Origin: CAWUEZ02 sp963921355
Lineage (GTDB): Bacteria > Pseudomonadota > Alphaproteobacteria > Thalassobaculales > Thalassobaculaceae
Reading direction: 5' to 3'
Assembly (NCBI GenBank): GCA_963921355.3
Contig: OZ001190.1
Span: forward strand, 1,612,001-1,676,000
DNA: 64,000 nt
The position numbers and the translations under genes were made by a program. Position 1 is the stretch's first letter; each line of letters starts with the position of its first letter. The notes under the pieces are model-generated. The model was given only the letters and a program-made list of their open reading frames with translations, was not told where the DNA came from and made no database searches. This document shows, in pieces, positions 62,885-64,000 of this stretch.

Positions 62885-63604
62885 ATGAATGACGCAACGC
62901 TGACGGTCGACGTCTGGCGCGGTAAGGACGCCGGACGGTTCGAGCAATATGTCGTGCCGCACCGGGCCAACCAGACGGTGCTGGACGTCGTCACCTGGAT
63001 CCAACGCCATGCCGAACCGGCGCTTGCATACCGGTTCGCCTGCCGGGTCGGGGTCTGCGGGTCCTGCGCGATGACGGTCAACGGCCGGCCGCGCTGGACC
63101 TGCCGGACCCATGTCTCACAAGTCGTCGCCGATGGCCGGCTGCGGATCGAACCGCTGCGCAACCTGCCGAAGATCAAGGACCTGGCGGTCGACATGACCG
63201 CGTTCTTCGAGAAATGGCAGAAGGCCCAGGGTCGGTTCACCGCGACCCGGACCCGGCACGACCCGCTTGCCCCGGTGAGCCCGGAATCGCCGCGACGCCA
63301 GGCGGTCGATGCCGCCATCGAGTGCATCAACTGTGCTGTCTGCTACGCCGCATGCGATGTCGTTGCCTGGGATGACGACTATCTGGGGCCGGCGGCGCTG
63401 AACCGGGCTTGGACGCTGGTTAACGACGAACGCGACGCCGACCGCGGCGGAGTCCTGCGGGCGGTAAGCGCCGGCGGCGGATGCCACAGCTGCCACAGCC
63501 ACGGCTCCTGCGTCGAGCACTGTCCAGTCGGCATCAATCCGACCGCCGGGATCGCCGGGCTCAAGCGGATGTCGCTGGTTTCCCTGCTGGGTGGTGGGCC
63601 CTAA
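62885..63604 (+). CDS. Succinate dehydrogenase/fumarate reductase-type iron-sulfur subunit
   Basis: 239 residues. [2Fe-2S] cysteines in FACRVGVCGSCAMTVNGRPRWTC, [4Fe-4S] in ECINCAVCYAACDV, [3Fe-4S] in CHSCHSHGSCVEHCPVG, which carries one extra Cys. It moves electrons between a flavin subunit and quinone. Neighbours on the right are two small membrane subunits, so the order here (iron-sulfur first) differs from the common sdhCDAB; the flavin subunit is expected past the edge. It could be a fumarate reductase or a dicarboxylate-specific relative. Confidence 0.9.
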   Translation: MNDATLTVDVWRGKDAGRFEQYVVPHRANQTVLDVVTWIQRHAEPALAYRFACRVGVCGSCAMTVNGRPRWTCRTHVSQVVADGRLRIEPLRNLPKIKDLAVDMTAFFEKWQKAQGRFTATRTRHDPLAPVSPESPRRQAVDAAIECINCAVCYAACDVVAWDDDYLGPAALNRAWTLVNDERDADRGGVLRAVSAGGGCHSCHSHGSCVEHCPVGINPTAGIAGLKRMSLVSLLGGGP

Positions 63605-63939
63605 TGGTCGAGGCTCGGTTGTTTGCGCTCCAGCGGATCACGGCGCTGATCCTCGCACCTCTGGTTCTGGTGCATCTGGGATTGATCCTGGTGGCCGTCG
63701 AGGGCGGGCTGACCGCCGCCGAGATCCTGGAGCGTACCCGCGGCAGCGTGGCCTGGGCGGGGTTCTACGGGCTGTTCGTCCTGGCGGCGGCGATCCATGG
63801 ACCGATCGGCCTGCGCAACGTGATCCGCGAGCACACCGGTTGGCGGGGCCGGGGACTGGACGCGGCGATGGCGGTGCTGGCGCTTGGCCTGCTCGCCCTC
63901 GGGGGCCGGGCGGTCGTCGCGGTGGTGGCAGCGCCATGA
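63604..63939 (+). CDS. Succinate dehydrogenase/fumarate reductase membrane anchor subunit
   Basis: 111 residues with three helices, ALQRITALILAPLVLVHLGLILV, WAGFYGLFVLAAAIHGPIGLRNVI and AMAVLALGLLALGGRAVVAV. The histidines VHLGL and AAAIHGPIGLR are likely heme b ligands of the SdhC/FrdC type. The ATG overlaps the TAA of the iron-sulfur gene in TAATG, and its stop overlaps the next ATG. Confidence 0.85.
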   Translation: MVEARLFALQRITALILAPLVLVHLGLILVAVEGGLTAAEILERTRGSVAWAGFYGLFVLAAAIHGPIGLRNVIREHTGWRGRGLDAAMAVLALGLLALGGRAVVAVVAAP

Positions 63940-64000
63940 TTCGCCCCTCGCGCAACCATCCCGGCTTCTGGGCGTTCGTCGCGCACCGGGTATCCGGGGT
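63936..64000 (+). CDS. Second membrane anchor subunit, 5' part (partial)
   Basis: The first 21 codons of a gene cut by the right edge: IRPSRNHPGFWAFVAHRVSG. The HRVSG segment resembles the start of SdhC/FrdD-type cytochrome b subunits. It begins with ATG in ATGA, overlapping the stop of the previous gene by four bases. Confidence 0.7.
   Translation, partial: MIRPSRNHPGFWAFVAHRVSG

Overview
The window is a continuous, very GC-rich and densely coding stretch of an alphaproteobacterial chromosome, most likely Rhodospirillales-like. Several things point there: the run divL-tsaE-amgK-murU-addB-addA-trxA; a transporter-free phosphotransfer set (short HprK, RapZ, EIIA, HPr, EI); a complete system I cytochrome c maturation operon (ccmA to ccmI); a transhydrogenase split into three chains; a COQ9 protein; and TGA/ATG overlaps throughout. 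I see no prophage, CRISPR array, tRNA, rRNA or complete insertion sequence. I cannot name the genus from sequence alone.

Layout. 1-2.9 kb: end of trpA, then accD and folC, transcribed rightward. 2.9-14.3 kb: a leftward operon headed by a DivL-type kinase whose H-box histidine is tyrosine, followed by tsaE, two cell-wall-recycling genes, addB, addA and trxA, closed by an intrinsic terminator. 14.3-14.6 kb: two tandem copies of a double-hairpin repeat. 14.7-21.2 kb: ahcY, an aminotransferase and the phosphotransfer cluster, all leftward. 21.5-24.2 kb: acnA. 24.3-31.7 kb: accessory metabolism (DUF1223 protein, GlxA/FtrA-type regulator divergent from a tautomerase, otnK divergent from otnI-denD for D-erythronate, an amidase, a small membrane protein), separated by palindromic repeats. 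31.7-34.5 kb: a Tag-like glycosylase, an enoyl-CoA hydratase and a CaiB-type CoA transferase. 34.8-42.1 kb: ccmABCDEFGHI. 42.2-45.5 kb: a polar amino acid ABC transporter whose second permease is cut by an in-frame TGA. 45.5-50.6 kb: a GNAT protein, a DUF465 protein, an Hpt/receiver pair, purE-purK, a COQ9 protein and a peptide deformylase also cut by an in-frame TGA. 50.8-52.9 kb: rpsU, then a cobalt-type nitrile hydratase with its accessory protein. 53-64 kb: AIM24-like protein, azlC/azlD, a VOC protein, a class II amidotransferase behind pntAA-pntAB-pntB, a lipoprotein, an RlmI-like methyltransferase, a second methyltransferase, an NTF2-like protein and the start of a succinate dehydrogenase/fumarate reductase-type operon running off the right edge.

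Most of this is core genome. The unusual parts are: (i) a dispersed element of about 138 bp made of two nested hairpins, present four times, whose terminal TAG supplies the stop codon of two upstream genes and whose interior supplies the most upstream start of divL; (ii) two other palindromic intergenic repeat families; (iii) two genes interrupted by single in-frame TGA codons in conserved motifs; (iv) a folC whose best start is ATT; (v) a nitrile hydratase alpha chain with a histidine/aspartate-rich N-terminus; (vi) a 10-bp perfect inverted repeat between a GlxA/FtrA-type regulator and its divergent tautomerase. I found no clear multi-gene system that is wholly new. All function calls rest on motifs and gene order read by eye; no database search was run.
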